NCBI GenBank assembly: GCA_008921705.1
Contig: VFFE01009205.1
Span: 1,470,276 to 1,534,275 of the forward strand
Reading direction: 5' to 3'
Source: Burhinus oedicnemus
Lineage: Eukaryota; Chordata; Aves; Charadriiformes; Burhinidae
DNA length: 64,000 nt
Part shown: one piece after another, positions 1 to 12,700 of the stretch
Layout: every line of letters begins with the position of its first letter
Numbering within the stretch: the first letter of the stretch is position 1
Program-made: the position numbers and the translations under genes
The notes under the pieces: generated by a model
What the model was told of the DNA's origin: nothing
Seen by the model: the letters and a program-made list of their open reading frames with translations, nothing else
The model's database searches: none

Positions 1-2129
1 AGTTTTTCCGAGTCAGGGAGGAGCGCTAAGTGGAAATTCCTTGTTAGTCACTTGGTCAGAGCTGGACTACAGAGAGAGTCTTACCAAGAATCTCTCAAAA
101 CACAGAACAAGGGCTGAATTAGCTCAGGAAAGCTCACCTGGAAGCAAGCTGTTACAAAAGGGGCACTGAATTTTGACAGGCAAAGGATGAGACTTAGTTA
201 AAGCTAGAGAGAGGGAAGAGAGGAAGAAGTTAAATGCTATTTGGGAACACGCAAAACATAAATAACTCAAAATATTAAATATTTAATATTTGTAGCTCTG
301 AGCAGTTTTTGGGAATATTTTATAGCTCTTCCTCTACCCCCAGTGCTTTTTATGGGAAGGGAGAAAAAGTGGAATACTTCAAAGGACATGAATCAGGAAC
401 GTGAGAAAAACTGGGGATTTGTGGTGTGTTAATTTATGTACTTCTGGTCTTTCTTTCATTGCCTGACTCATTCCACCTGAGCCTTGGATCTTACTCAGGT
501 TGAAAAGCCAACACACACAGATTTGGAAGCGATGGGACAATTCTCATGCCAAGTGATGGTTAACTCGCATTATTAGGACCCTGGCTTTGGAGTAACTCAG
601 GGGTGTCTTCTCCAGCTTTGAAAGCCTCCCTGTTTGGGGCATCAGAAGGGGATGCATTACCAGTAGGAGGTGTGGATATATCCTTTTCCCTCTTCAGGGG
701 TCAGGCTGCTCACTTCACAGCTGAGCTGTAATGTGCTTTGAAAAGATGCAGTATATATGCATATAAGCCCTCCTTTAGTTACTACAGAAGAGGGATTCAG
801 CCTAGTCCTAGCCTCTTTGAGGTGTCAGGCTTACTGAATTATTGAGCTTTTCTGCTCCTTTGAGCATGCTTTCAAAATAGGTACTAGCTAGTGTTCAAGT
901 ATATGGATTGTCTATATTAAGCAATACTCATTGCGGTATCTGGGTTCTGTTGATTGCAACACTACTATTCTCCCTTTAATCATTGCCATAAAAATCACAA
1001 ACTTTCTGAAAGAATAAATGCATTCTGGACCTTGTTCTTTTTTCTCTGATGCTAACTTTGTTGCACTTAAAATTATTTTACATTTTTCTCCACAACCAGG
1101 TAGGCTACAAATTTCTCTGTATTTTAAACGAAACCTTAAAGTTGGGGTCCAAGAAAAGCATCAGTTATTGTAAGACATAGAGAAAATCATAGAAGTTAAC
1201 AAAGCTAGAATCTTAATTTTAAAATGCATTGTAAACGTTAAGTAATCGCTGCAACATCCACCTGAGCAAATAATATTATCTGCATGCAGCGGGAACAGGC
1301 TAAATCCAGAAAGGGATGCACGTACTGAGCTGAGCAGTGCTGTCTCCAGCTCCTGCTGACTGCAGCGAGCCCAGAATTTCACTCCCTTGTGATGCTCTGC
1401 AGAGCTGAGCCTAACGTAAATTCAGAACTGAACAAGTCATCAAACTGCTGTATAACTTCACACACTGACACATTTGCTATGGTGTTTAAAGTTTCTCTTC
1501 TATTAAATACCGCAGTTATTCATGCCAACCTGCTTATTCACCTAAACCTACCCTCCTTTTAAGTTTTCTTTCCCTTGAGAACACTAAACACTCTTATGCG
1601 ACCATATCTTTAAGTTAAATAAAGAATTGCAAATGCCTGTCCTCCAAAAGAAATGCCGTACAGATCTAGTGCAGCGGGGGAACTACATTTACAGGATCCT
1701 GACAAAAAAAGAAAAGCTTAAAGCAGTACAGATAGGATAAAACGAGAGGTATTCAAGAGTCCCCTGTCCCTCCTCAAACATCCTAAAAAATTCTAAAGTG
1801 CATTTAAAGAAGAACATTCTTGTTATTACCCTCAAGATGAACTAACCCTTTCAGCATTCTGGTATGGGGGTACTGTATAAGTAAGGTCTCCAGCTAAAGA
1901 TTTGAGAAATAAGGTAGCACTGTAGGACCTTTTAAAACTGCTCACAGCTTCAGGCAGTAGAAAAGATAAAGCTAAAGTCACCAAAAGACAATGAAGTTAT
2001 GAATGTAGCCTACAACATTTTTATGATGGAGACTGCTACTATCGCACTAGAGACAGCTGAATCCCTTTATCTCCACCAATATACTTGTATTAGCTGCTCT
2101 GTCAGAAGGGTAAAAGCAAAGTCAGATAT
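1..2129. other. non-coding AT-rich stretch
   Basis: I see no convincing gene here. The sequence is AT-rich and CpG-poor and has stop codons in all frames at normal density. Open frames are short and lack paired splice sites. No CR1 or other interspersed repeat is recognisable. It is best read as intergenic or intronic DNA. Confidence 0.6.
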
Positions 2130-2830
2130 GCACAGCTAAAAATGCATGTCTGGGTGCAGGTGGCTGGGCTTACCACCACCAAGTGCAGAACCACTGGTCA
2201 GATGTTTATCCAGGCCACTCTCTGTGCCCCAACCCAAATCAACAGAGACACTCCATCCTGAAACAAAGAAAATTACTGCTTATTCCCCAAAGGCTACTTA
2301 CAGATCATCTCAAAGACGAAGCCCCTTCACCAACAGTGTCCTCATGTGGTATGGCTGCCCATTGTCCAGGCCAAAAGCAGGGGCTACCTCAAGATGCCTG
2401 TCATGGAGGGTGAGGGCCAGATACTTCCCGAGGGACACGGATAGCACAGCTGGCAGGGCAGGGTCCACCCCACAGTACAAGGTGAAGCTGACATCAGGCC
2501 AGGAAATCTGTTGAGTGGTTGAGGCCCATGGCCAGGCAGGAGCAGGACTAAGCTGGAACTCAGCACTCCTACAGCAAAGCTCTGGCAGGACTGAGCTTTG
2601 AGCCCAGGGCTGAGCTGACGCAAAGCACCTGGGCTGGGGGTGTGGGGAGGACCCAGGTGGAGCTGGTCAGGGCCATTGAGCCCTCTGAGTGCCCTCAGGG
2701 CCCTGACACTTCCAGCCCTTTTATCCCAGCTATAACACATCCAATGCTTTCCTTCTGCGGTCCAGGGGAAAGGAAGCGAGCCACACGCTTCCACTGGTCT
2801 GTGCCCATCTGATAGCAAGGGACGGACAGT
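2130..2830. other. GC-rich block with long open frames
   Basis: About 700 bases of clearly GC-richer sequence sit inside AT-rich surroundings and abut a CR1 fragment on the right. Long open frames occur on both strands, which is partly a composition effect because stops are rarer in GC-rich DNA. The most protein-like is on the minus strand, stop to stop 2666-2310 (118 codons), and uses many GTG, CTG, GCC and GAC codons. Its C-terminal third contains SLGKYLALTLHDRHLEV and ends RTLLVKGLRL before TGA at 2310-2312. A splice-acceptor-like CCCCACACCCCCAG lies near its upstream end. No family is recognised. Alternatives are a chance frame, an unrecognised mobile-element fragment, or a single exon. 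Confidence 0.3.
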
Positions 2831-2837
2831 TTCAACA

Positions 2838-2962
2838 CAGAGATTTGTCTGGGCTGGAAGGGATCTTTAAGATCATCGAGTCCAACAATCAACCTAACAC
2901 TGCCAAAAACACCACTAAACCATGTAGTGAGTGTCTTTTAGCCAGGCAATGGAATCCATGGT
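2838..2962 (-). mobile_element. CR1 LINE 3'-end fragment
   Basis: The plus strand reads GGCTGGAAGGGATCTTTAAG, then ATCATCGAGTCCAACAATCA, ACCTAACACTGCC and CACCACTAAACCATG. This is the complement of the CR1 3' region found throughout bird genomes. The LINE sense strand is therefore minus and the 3' end lies on the left. The piece is short and diverged, with the right part degraded near TGTCTTTTA, so it is a dead, 5'-truncated copy. Confidence 0.85.
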
Positions 2963-5900
2963 CTGGTGTTCAAACCTGAAAATAACTTGACAGGATAACT
3001 AAGGAATTAATTCTAGATTAAGGCAGGATGTGAATTTAACTTTCTATGGCACTGCAAAGCAACTGAACTAAGCTCAGCTAGAAAAAAAGCACTTTTAGTG
3101 TCTGGCCCCTGGCTGCAGCTGAGACAGGTTAAGAGGTGATGAGCGTCTCCCCTGTGTTGCTCACCTCCACCGAGCCCTCTGGCTGCTCCCTCATCTGCTC
3201 TGTCCAAGCCAGTGACTTAGGAAAATAAAAAGCGTTTAAGTTAAACCAGATAATCCTGACAAAATACAACAGAGAAAGGTGCACCGTTGTGCCAGGAGAT
3301 ATGACAGACAGTGACCTTTACTGAGGCCAGTGTGTGTGTGTGAAGTTCCTAAACCTCCGAACCTGGCTCAGATCAGGTGGGACGGCACAGCTGGCCCTGC
3401 CCAGCTGTGTCCCCTGAACTGCACAACTTGGCTGTTTTCATCTTCCTCAGCCAGATGTCCCTGGTCAGTTCCGTGCTCACTGGGATGCTCCACTGACTGG
3501 ATCTGGTTATGTACCTACTCATAAATAAACCCTTGAAATACAGATGAACAGTCTCTGGGGGGGCGGGGGGGGGAAGTAATATAAAACATAACCTGAATGC
3601 TGCTTGTGTTACTTCCCATGTAAAACACTAGGCCAGTATTGAACAATTACCCAAACTTTTTGAGAGAACTGGCCATAAACCAGTTCTTTTACCAGATGTC
3701 AATACCACAGCTAAATAAAATCTTTACACATTATATCGATCTGCATCTATCGCATCTTGATCAAAGTTTCCTGCCTTCTGTTAAGGTGCTAATGATTTCC
3801 TAACCAAAATCAAACACAGCTACTTCAACCATCTGAACAAGTTAGATGAAGTCACTTTAATTGCTGACTTTGATGCATCTTTTCTTGCATACCAATTTCA
3901 GCTAAGCAAGACGGCGAGCAAACAATAAATGATGAAAAAAGGCAGTAGCAGAGCCAGCTGCAGATAATCTTCCAAAAAGCATCTCACTTGTTCCTAAGTC
4001 TCAGTTTTAGGAACTTCCTTTTTCTTCTGTGTTCAGACGGATCCACAACAAGTTGCTCGACAACTAATTCTTCAAGGCCCAAATAAATAAGAATATCCCA
4101 ATGATAGCTGCAATATTGCTACAAATGCAAAGATTCACACTATTTTTTTTCACACGGTCACACTATTATTATCTGCTGCCTCTATCTAGTCACCTTTGCT
4201 CAGACCTAAAGGGGAAATCTGAGGAATGAAATCAAAACTTCGAATTTATAGGCCTAAAGTGCCTTCTCGAAACAGCTGTGGCACACGCTCACCCCGAGAT
4301 TTCCCAGTGCCTCGGCAGCATCTCTTCTGACGTGGCTCCATCTTTGCCTCTTTAAAATTCCATATGGAGAGGCTCATGTTCTCTGTCTGTGCTTGCAACG
4401 TGATGAAAGGGAAAAATTAAACGGCATGGGATTCTTATAGTAACATATTTGTATTGCTATTGTTAAACTTGTGTCAAGAGCTTAGAACTTAGCCATAGAA
4501 AAATTTGTACTTGAAGGAAATCTGGAATGAAAGTGCTTGGCCCTGGAGGGAATTTCATAAAATACCAAATTAAGAAATGTCAATTGGGTTCTTAAATTAC
4601 GCAAAGGCAAAGCAAATAAGATACATCAGTGGCTTCAAGTGCTCTTTTGTAATCAAATGATTTATGTTTCAAACCTGAAATTTGGCAAGTAATTAATTCC
4701 TTCTGCATATCTATCTTGTATGTATTTTTTGCATTTTTAGAAAAAGATAGATTGCATCATAATGTAGTAGAATATAAATTATATTATTACGGCATGATCT
4801 CTTTTTTAGTACGTGTCTGAATTGTTTTTGTTTTGTTTTGTTTTTTTTCTTTGTGGCATATATAAGTGCTCTTGGAAATTCTTTCTCCAATTTTACAATT
4901 TGCATCTTGCAAATTTTATCTCTGACACATTTGCTTAATTTTTGGATGACTGCCATTGTACGCACAAATTAGGCCTCCTGTTTTGAAGTGCCAAGCCCTT
5001 CATCCATTACATTTCCCATTGCTTTCAACAGCCATTCAAGGTAGGATGTAAAGGTCCCCTGCACTGTGCAGGACAGGGCCATCGGGTCACATGTGCATTT
5101 CAAGGAGTTGAACATCTAACCTGCCACTTGGTTTTCACCAGTACTGCTTGTGAACTTACAGTATTTGCACACATGAAGATTTCCCACTTAAGAATAAATG
5201 GAAGAATGATTTTCAACTCCAGTCTCAGCATAGCTTTGCATAGATTTTAAGCAGAGTTGACCAACAGCTCGTGGCTTTTGGAAACACGGAGAAGTCTTTT
5301 CAAATAGGCACGTATGTGCAGTTATCATCTGGCAGGTACTCTTAGTTCACTTTTCTCCTTTTCAAGTCCATGCCTGAGTCACAGTGTTTTGTACCTGCAT
5401 TACACAACCTAAAAGTACACACACCACTCTTTTCACAGCGCAGGTGACTAAGGGATGGGTCATCCACAAACTATGGGTTTCCATTAGACAAATTGCACTG
5501 AAAAGGATGCATGCGGGCTATTGTTTCAACAAACTCAAGTACATTTGGGAAAGTTCAACATTAGAACACTAATTTTTGCTGTGGTATCATATGATTCTTC
5601 CAATGGACTTGTGCTGAAGTTTCCCTCTGTTCTGCAAGTCCCCATGTACATCTGCCAGGCTGTAGTATGGCCCTGGGTGTTTCTGCAGTCTAAAGCAGGC
5701 AGAGCATTCTTCCCAGGGCAAGTAATGTTTTTCCTAGCTATACTTCAACAGCAGTGAGGGAGAGGTATCACTCATTGTCAGACAGCCATCCCAGTTCTGA
5801 CCAGGATGAAGGACTTCGCCACCCACAGAAAATACACAGAAACACCTCAGCAATGAGGTAGACGTTTACTCAAACTGCACTTGCAAGAAGTCTAGTGCAG

Positions 5901-8190
5901 AGCTGCCTTTCTGGGCTCAGGCTCCTCTCCTCCAGGAACAAGCAGTTTAAGCTGGGAGACCATTGCCAAGACAATGGGTTTATACAAACAAAAGCAACAA
6001 CTTCAATCCCTTGGGGTATCCCGTCCCCTAGTACTGATCATCTGCAGCATTCTCTTTGTGGGACATCAGAGGAAGGAGGATATGTTGACCATGCCTACTG
6101 CCTTGGGAGATTTTCCCGAGAGAAGAGATCTGGTGGAGTAAACAGTTGCCCGATATGATGTGAGATAGCTCTAATACAAGAAAATCTTGTATTTTGATCT
6201 CCACAGGCAAAACTCTGTGATCGCTGATTGCTCCACAAAGTTCTCATACATGCAGGGATGCACTGAGTGCAGGACAGGGGCAAAACAAAATCATTCCCTA
6301 AGGTCTAGGACCCTAAAATCCCATTTTATTCAGCCATATTGTTGTTCTCATTATGACCAGTATGTAAAACTGCTAGCACCAGTCTAACCTCATAATATTT
6401 ATTATCAATGCATAGTATTTATTATGAATGGAAGGAACACATCCCTGCCTCAAGTAATGAACACAAGTTCTCTTTCAAAGAGAGCAGAACAAGGTATCTT
6501 TTTATAAACTACAAGCAAAATTACTTCCCTCCCTGAAGGGTACATATGTCTCCTTGGGAGGAATGAATATGTAGGCTTTTATTTTAAAATTATTTGCTAT
6601 CCTGTCATATAATCTGAAAGTCCTGAACCTTCATCATCAGGGTGACACAAGCTACATCTTTCTCCCTGTCTTTTTATTTAGATGGTAGCCAATGTTACTA
6701 CCATGCAAAAGGTAAACTATTTTGAATTTGTATTTCCCTTTATGCCATAACACTATTCATTTAGCTTTAACAACAAAAGTATTTACAATCTCCAGGTTTG
6801 AATGAATGCGTTAATTGTTCTTTGTGTTCATGCGAGGCTTCGCTTTTAAGGTTGGGAAATATTTCTACTGTAAACATTAGACCAAGCAGCACAAATTCAG
6901 CTTTCATTTTTCTCCATAGTGATTTTTGCATACGACTTAAGACACAAAAGTGAGTCAATATGTAACACAGCAGCAACAAAACATTTCAATAAAAAGAAAT
7001 TCCATTTTGTTAATATTTCAGTTGCTTCTACAAACAAAGGATTTGCTGCCATGCCTGTGAATGGCTGGCTCAGTTGTAAGGTGTAAGGTATGTGTAAGGC
7101 TCACAATGTAAGTGCTGCCTTGTACTGAACTGCCCTGAAGCGGGAGGGTCATGAAATGTCTTCCTGATAAACTTATTTATAGAAGACTGAAAACCAACAA
7201 GACTTCATTTTTGAAGCTGTGAACACTTACACGTATGTGGATATATGTATTGTGGACTAGATCTAACAAGAACTAGTGCAACTGTGAGACAAAAACTAGT
7301 ATGCCTTGCCTACGTAACATGGTTGGGGTTTTTTCCCTGTAAAAAGGAGTTTGGTTATTCATTAGGCCATTTACTTCAATTATGTGTTAGTCTGTGCCAT
7401 CATATATATAGGTCACTTCTAGAAATTACACGTGCACAGTAGTTTCTTTTTTGTATAGATATTGTGTGTATTAAAGCCTCATCAACAGCCAGATAGCAAA
7501 TAGAATACTTGTCCTCAAAGTCTGTTTTCCACTCTGATAAAGGCACACACAATTCCCAGTTCAGCCCACTCTTACCAACACACCTGTCTCAGGGCTGTGT
7601 ATCACCAAAAGCCACTGAAACCCTTAATGTGCCTCTTCACCTGACAGGCCTGATAGATATTAGGATGCTCTTTTAAAATAAGTGATCATTGGCTTAAAAT
7701 CATATTCATGTTGGAGACTCAACAATCTATTTTTCTACTTTTGTGTTAAATTACTGCATTATGTAGTTATAACAATAAAAAAAAAAAGTCCAATATCCCT
7801 TTATCAGCCATAGGTCTAAGTCACAGTAAGATTTTTTGCTATTAGAGTCTCCCTTGGTACACTGCTCTGTCACAGATCTTAACTCAAAATCATTTATTTA
7901 ACATCTGTTCCACAATAATTTCTTAAAGATTTACTTCCTTTAAACACAACTAGGACACTTGATCCTCCCTTGTTTCAATCTGCAATATCCTTAGAAATAA
8001 CAGTAAAAGATGTTATGAATACAAAACCAAAGCTGACACCAATAAATTCCAGTGACTCATTTCTCTTGCATTATTCCTGCTTGGCTGCTTTCTGGGAGGA
8101 GATGAACTATAGAGACACTCAGAGGCAATTTAGTGGTATTACAGAAAGACCCATTCATTCTGAATTGAAAAGATCCTCTCAAAAGTACAG
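2963..8190. other. non-coding stretch, no gene seen
   Basis: This is AT-rich DNA with scattered short open frames and no exon with convincing splice borders. Notable items are a G-run (3557-3573) and a short TG repeat (about 3331-3342). Otherwise I see nothing that can be named. Confidence 0.55.
3557..3573 (+). repeat. poly-G run with one interruption
   Basis: Seven G, one C and nine G. Such a run can form a G-quadruplex in single-stranded DNA or RNA, and it is also a common site of sequencing length error. Confidence 0.8.
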
Positions 8191-8196
8191 GAAAAC

Positions 8197-8213
8197 TTTT
8201 TTTTTGGGGGGGG
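8197..8213 (+). repeat. homopolymer junction T9-G8
   Basis: A run of T is followed directly by a run of G. It is low-complexity DNA with no other function evident, and its exact length is uncertain in assemblies. It breaks no recognisable gene. Confidence 0.7.
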
Positions 8214-9410
8214 AAAATAAGAGAAAGAACAACTTCTCAAGTACGAAGCCCCAGATCACTGCTGGAGCTATGTTTAGGGTGCAGTGTGCACCAGAGCCAG
8301 GCACGTTGTCCCTTGAGAGCCAGTAATGCACAAATACAATCACTCTACATGGTCACTTCCGATTAAAAAATTGTCTTTCACATAGAAGGTTACCTTTGCA
8401 CAATTTACCACGTTGTTTTTTTTTTTTTTCCTTCATAAAACTAATAATATATTAAAAGTATGAACAGATTTACCAGGTGTTAGAAGATTTTATGTCAGGC
8501 TACGATGGTGTTGCCATAGAGTTGTCCTCTTTTTTCCACCTGGAAATTTTGCCTGGGTTGTATTTAAAGATTCTGGACATTGTTCCAGGATTTCTGGCAA
8601 CCCAGTCAGAGCAGTAACTACTGCCAAGCTGATGGACATCCAGAAATGCCAAACAAATGGCTCCCAAGCAAGTACAGATCAACTGTACAGCACGAGCACC
8701 CACCAACTGTACGGGACACGTGCTGTAGGTCTCGTCTACCATAGATCTGCTGCAAATGCACAGACCATCTGTGCTACACATGAGCATATATTTCAGCCCA
8801 GGAAATCCTGGAGAGAAATAGGACTACCTGAGCTCTCTGCTGCCCTCCCCCTCCCCCGGGAGTCATGCTCCAGATTACAGCTGCCTTCCCACCCGTACCC
8901 CGACCCTACCAGGTCTCGCTGAGCCACGGTGGGCTGCTTCGCCACTGTCCACAGCACAGCTCAGGATCCAGGGCACGTACACCGCTCTGAACCACCAAGC
9001 CAGGTTACGGTTTCAAATAAAGAGATTGAGCTGGTGTTGCAAATCGTACCATTTTAGTGAGGGTCTGGCAATGTTTGTTGTTCTTGTAGTTGAACTTCTG
9101 GAGTCACAGGACTGGGTGAGAATTGGAACTTCTCATTTAAGAAAAAAGTTTTTCAGATTAGAACTCTGCAGCTGACAAAATGTAAATTATCTGATGCTCT
9201 GACTCCAGACTATAGCTTGTCCAAACACGTAGAATAAAGAGCTTGCAAATGTGACCTTAGAGACTTGAAAAGCATAGGTATGTAAAAAGAATCCACAATA
9301 TTTTTTTCCTTGTTAATAATTTTTAAGCCACTCATAACTCAAAACTACCAATAGCTTTCAAAGTCCATATCCTGCTGATAAACTGGGCAATTCTGTGCAG
9401 ATGAAAGTTT

Positions 9411-9436
9411 GATTTAAAAATCCGATTTAAAAATCC
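9411..9436 (+). repeat. 13-bp tandem duplication
   Basis: The unit GATTTAAAAATCC is present twice, back to back and exact. Each unit is itself nearly palindromic (GATTTaAAATC). It is probably a replication-slippage duplication. Confidence 0.85.
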
Positions 9437-9499
9437 AGTTTACAATTTGGGGGTTTTGTGGGGCTGAAGTGTTAATAACAATGGCTGTGCAAAAGATTT

Positions 9500-9710
9500 T
9501 CCTAGATGGAGGCCGTAGCAAATGATCACAAGCGCTCATGCTGGAGATATTTGTCGCAGCCAGTGCCTGAGCTCCACTCCCAAAGGGCTGGAGGGTCCGT
9601 TCCAGCCGGCTGTCGGGTCGCCTCTGCGCCAGCCTATGACAGTGTTTCAAACGGTGGGTGGTTTGGATTGAATCAGCATGGCCAGAGATCACGGGCCCTG
9701 ATAATTTGTG
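9500..9710. other. CpG-dense block in CpG-poor surroundings
   Basis: About ten CpG dinucleotides fall between 9513 and 9692, far denser than in the neighbouring kilobases. Open frames cross it on both strands. The minus one includes HRLAQRRPDSRLERTLQPFG, but no paired splice sites were found. It may be a conserved or unmethylated regulatory element, an unrecognised exon, or a GC-rich insertion. No known promoter motif is obvious. Confidence 0.3.
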
Positions 9711-12700
9711 TCAAGTGTCAAGGAGAGCGAGCAGAAAAAAAAAAGAAAAGAAAAGGGAAATCCAACATACAAAACTGTAGCTTATTCAGAAAAATATAAT
9801 GGTACTTTTCTCAATCCTATAGTTTCATGCAAACATTTATAAGAGGTGAGAACTATATTTTCAGTTTGGTTCTTAATAGCAATGCTTGTGAAAAGATGTT
9901 TTTTTAAAAAAGTGAAATTACTAGAAGTCTAGAAATTTTATACACTCTAATTTAGGTTAATCTCAAAATCTAGGAACGTAAATTTTCTGAATATATACAG
10001 ACAATCTTTATAGGAGAGGTGTTCCTTAAAATCATTGCAGATGTATCATATTCCAGATGTATCAGTTTATAGACTTGTTTCTCTTTTTACAATGGTACAA
10101 ATCAGAAGAAACTAACTGAAATCAGTGGTGACATGTCAGCATAAGAATGGTATGAGTAGGTGGAAAATCCATCACGACTGGAGTAAGGAATTAAGCCAGG
10201 TCTCCCTCAACCACAGCACAATTACACAGCTCCAGCCAAGTTAAAGTATAATGTATAATGAAAGAAGTCCCATGGGATGTTGTATATCTTACCAAAATGC
10301 TATTTCGCTAATGACAGTTCGTGTGGATGCTGCACGAGGGCTCTGCCTTACCCAGCAACTCTGCCCTTTGCAATACCTGCCCCAAACCGCCGCATTGCTG
10401 TGTCCTGCCAAGAAGGGGCTTTATTAAGAAGAAGCAGTTCCGCAACACTGATATATTATGCTAGGTGTCTGTACACGAGAACTGGCAACTGAAAGCTCTT
10501 CAACCACCTCAAATGCCATCATGACTTTATGAATCTATTTTCAGAGTGACTCACAGCTTCCCAAGATGTCTAGCCTTAAAGGAGCTGGGCAGGCGCAGTG
10601 ACCCCGCGCTACCTCCCTCTCTCTGCATTACAAATCCCTGATGGTACTGTGCCATGCTCCTTCACACACAAAACTTGACAAAAATCCCCAAGCGTTCAGC
10701 CAAACAGTGAGCGGCCAGTCTGCAGTCCTGTTCACAACTGCAAAACTATTGGAAGGAGCCCCGATCAGCTGTGTGAGGAAAGATTGCAGGATTGGATCCC
10801 ATGGCTGTACTTAGAATAAACTACAAATAACCAGGAGTTATTTTAGGTTCTTCAGTACCTAAAGGGCCATCACTTTTCTGTAGGATCAACTCCTTAAACC
10901 TCCAGAGCCAGAACTGAACCTGGCGGAGGAGCTGAAGGCAGTGTCTGTAGGTGGCTTCCTCCTTGCCCCAGGTTTGCCAGCTGTCCTGCTGCAGCGTGTC
11001 CTCCCTTTCCTGTCACTGCAGATGCTGTACCTTTGTCATCAGACCCCGATGTGCAACCCCCCTGCCCCAAATGCACCTCATCAATCATGCAGCACTAGGC
11101 GCTCATGAAAAACTCCTCACCCACACAGCACCCAGCTCGCCTTCAGAAGGACGAGTCCGCAGAGGTCTCCATCAAATTCCTTCTCAAAGCTGTTCTTTGC
11201 CGTCGCACCCGTACAGACTGTGATAGCTCCTCGGTGGCTTAGCTGTGCTAAGACCCCTGCCTGCGTTCTCACTCCTGGCACCGCCTGTGTCTCTCCCTTT
11301 TCTTGGCTCACAGGACTAACCTGCCTGATCGCCACGCTTTTGTACAGCGCCAAGCACAATGATGTTCTTGAGTCCAACAAAGCATTTCAGTCCGTAACTA
11401 CAGCTCCTTGATGCTAGAATAATGTAAAAAAGACATGACAACTTGCATTAATCCCTTTTGCCAGTGTCACTAAATATCATTCCTTTATGTTAAGAGAAGA
11501 AAACTGATCTTCATTTGAGGATATTCTTTTCCTACTTATGAGTATCCCAATTTAGAATACTTCTCAAAACATTAAGTACGACAGCAATGATTCCCACGCA
11601 AATGCAAATGTACATACATTTTGACTTAACACAGTCATCCTTTTTTGCTGGCAATGAATTATTTTAAATATTTGCCAGCGCTGGCAGCAATACCTCCTAC
11701 ATACAGCGATAGGAACTACCCCCAGCTATATTTTCCGCTGACTGTCCCTAGCGAGTGTGTCTCTAACATCTCACTCCAATGGGAATCTGTAGCACAGGAG
11801 CCCTAACATGCCGCCCACTGTCTTTTTCTTGCTCACGTGCTACTAGGACTACAACACCAAGGTTTGTGAACTTTCTGGTAGTCATGATGCTGGTATTCCC
11901 ACAGCTTTTCACAGCAGCCCTGGTCCTACATGGCTGAAAGCGGTGTTAGGAGCTGGATGGATGGGTGGGAGCTAGATGAATTTCAGAACATTTTATCTGA
12001 ACGCGTCAAGGTTCCCACTTGCATTTCAGACCTCAAAAATGGGCTTATGTGCCCAAATACTTATCTGTTTCTCCGTAATTCTGTCTAATACAACTATAAA
12101 GTCTATAACGCCTATAACTAATAAGAGATACTGAATCTTCTTAAATATCTTGCCTCACTTTTATTTTACGACTATCACAACTACAACACCACTACTAATA
12201 TGAGCACTTTACAGTCATTAATAGATTAATCTTCACAGCACTACTGTAGAGATAGAAGACGAAAGCACAGAGATAAAGCAAATCGCTATTTCAGTCAGAG
12301 ACACAGCAAAAAAGGGAAAAAACCACCCCAGAATTTCCAGCTCTTCTTGTTCTTATGTCTGCATTGCAGCTTGGGCTTTTTGTTTGGATATGCCTTCTAA
12401 GTTTTTTCATAGCTTTTTTTAATACACCAGAATTGAAAATTTTCAGTGTTATAAAAACATCTTTCTTTTTTTCAATTGCACAGAATACTAGATTTCCACA
12501 GAAAATCCTGTTACAATCCAAAAGAAACTGTTTCGGTCAGCATTTTCCATATAACAATTTTGACTGGTTTTGGTTTTGAAAACACACTTACCAAAGCAGA
12601 ATATGATTTTGCTGAAGACTTTATCATAAAAAAGCAATGGCTTCCTCAGTAAAGCCAGCTTTACAATGAGTCTAATTACTTACAGGCAAGAAATTAGTTG

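Noticed and set aside
2384..2818. 144-codon minus-strand frame
   Set aside because: It shares the GC-rich block with another frame whose residue make-up is more protein-like, and is rich in Pro/Ser/Cys from GC-biased sequence.
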